Source of the DNA: Accumulibacter sp.
GTDB lineage: Bacteria; Pseudomonadota; Gammaproteobacteria; Burkholderiales; Rhodocyclaceae
Direction of reading: 5' to 3'
DNA length: 64,000 bases
Assembly: GCF_029255285.1 (NCBI RefSeq)
Contig: NZ_JAPUVI010000112.1
Location: 1 to 64,000, forward strand
The translations under genes and the position numbers were made by a program. The notes beneath the pieces were generated by a model. The model was not told the DNA's origin and did no database searches. It worked only from the letters and a program-made list of their open reading frames with translations. Positions 63,973 through 64,000 of the stretch are shown here, piece by piece (within the stretch, counting starts at the first letter, position 1; each line of letters starts with the position of its first letter).

Positions 63973-64000
63973 CGTTCTATGATAGCCGGTTGTCGGCGCG

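Overview
The window is high-GC chromosomal DNA of a betaproteobacterium, most likely Rhodocyclales and Accumulibacter-like (an inference). The pointers are three PEP-CTERM sorted proteins, a LexA2-ImuA-ImuB cassette, a glycogen gene run, a BktB-type thiolase, and FNR-controlled anaerobic genes with hemerythrins. Almost the whole window is coding. I saw no rRNA, tRNA, CRISPR array, phage or replication origin. The only mobile DNA is an IS3-family element beside an IS91-type remnant (39.3-40.95 kb).

Layout. 0-2 kb: the end of a TPR gene built of 120-bp repeats and broken by an in-frame TAG, then an alpha/beta hydrolase. 2-4.1 kb (minus): a membrane ferric-reductase-like flavoprotein with a cytochrome b5 partner. 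4.3-5 kb: PEP-CTERM protein 1. 5.2-9.1 kb: an ACR3 arsenite exporter divergent from lexA-imuA-imuB, with a LexA box between them. 9.2-17.3 kb: bacteriohemerythrin, pgi-pgm-glgC-glgA (hexose phosphate to glycogen) and a DUF1015 gene. 17.3-24.9 kb: selD, a TauE/SafE-like protein, hemN, fnr, sirB2-like, a 12-TM protein, DUF2249, hemerythrin and uspA. This block carries three FNR sites, each 41.5 bp upstream of a predicted start point. 25-29.2 kb: a retropepsin-like protease, CoA-type Nudix hydrolase, small unknowns and a thiolase. 29.4-35.2 kb (minus): DUF2863-bioA-bioF-bioH-bioC-bioD, with coding overlaps throughout the bio genes. 35.4-39.3 kb: two unknowns, a DMT exporter, PEP-CTERM protein 2 and MarC. 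41.1-47 kb: a heme-c sensor beside a Ser/Thr kinase, PEP-CTERM protein 3 and a DUF2157/DUF4824 pair. 47.2-53.6 kb: a hybrid histidine kinase, leuA divergent from an Lrp-type regulator, and a patatin. 53.6-64 kb: miaA-mutL, dedA-purN-DUF3108-rRNA methyltransferase-mscS, two tiny coupled ORFs and an RstA/RstB-like two-component pair.

Regulation is the most coherent story. All three PEP-CTERM genes, up to 39 kb apart, have a -24/-12 (sigma-54) promoter with exact GG-N10-GC spacing, and each has a GTCGC/GCGAC-type inverted motif roughly 45-75 bp further upstream. This fits a common RpoN-dependent regulon for surface or floc-matrix proteins. Separately, hemN, the hemerythrin/DUF2249/membrane-protein operon and uspA look like class II FNR targets around fnr itself.

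Gene functions are assigned by reading translations and recalling families, without database searches. Starts were chosen from Shine-Dalgarno sites, signal peptides and overlaps, and are stated where uncertain.
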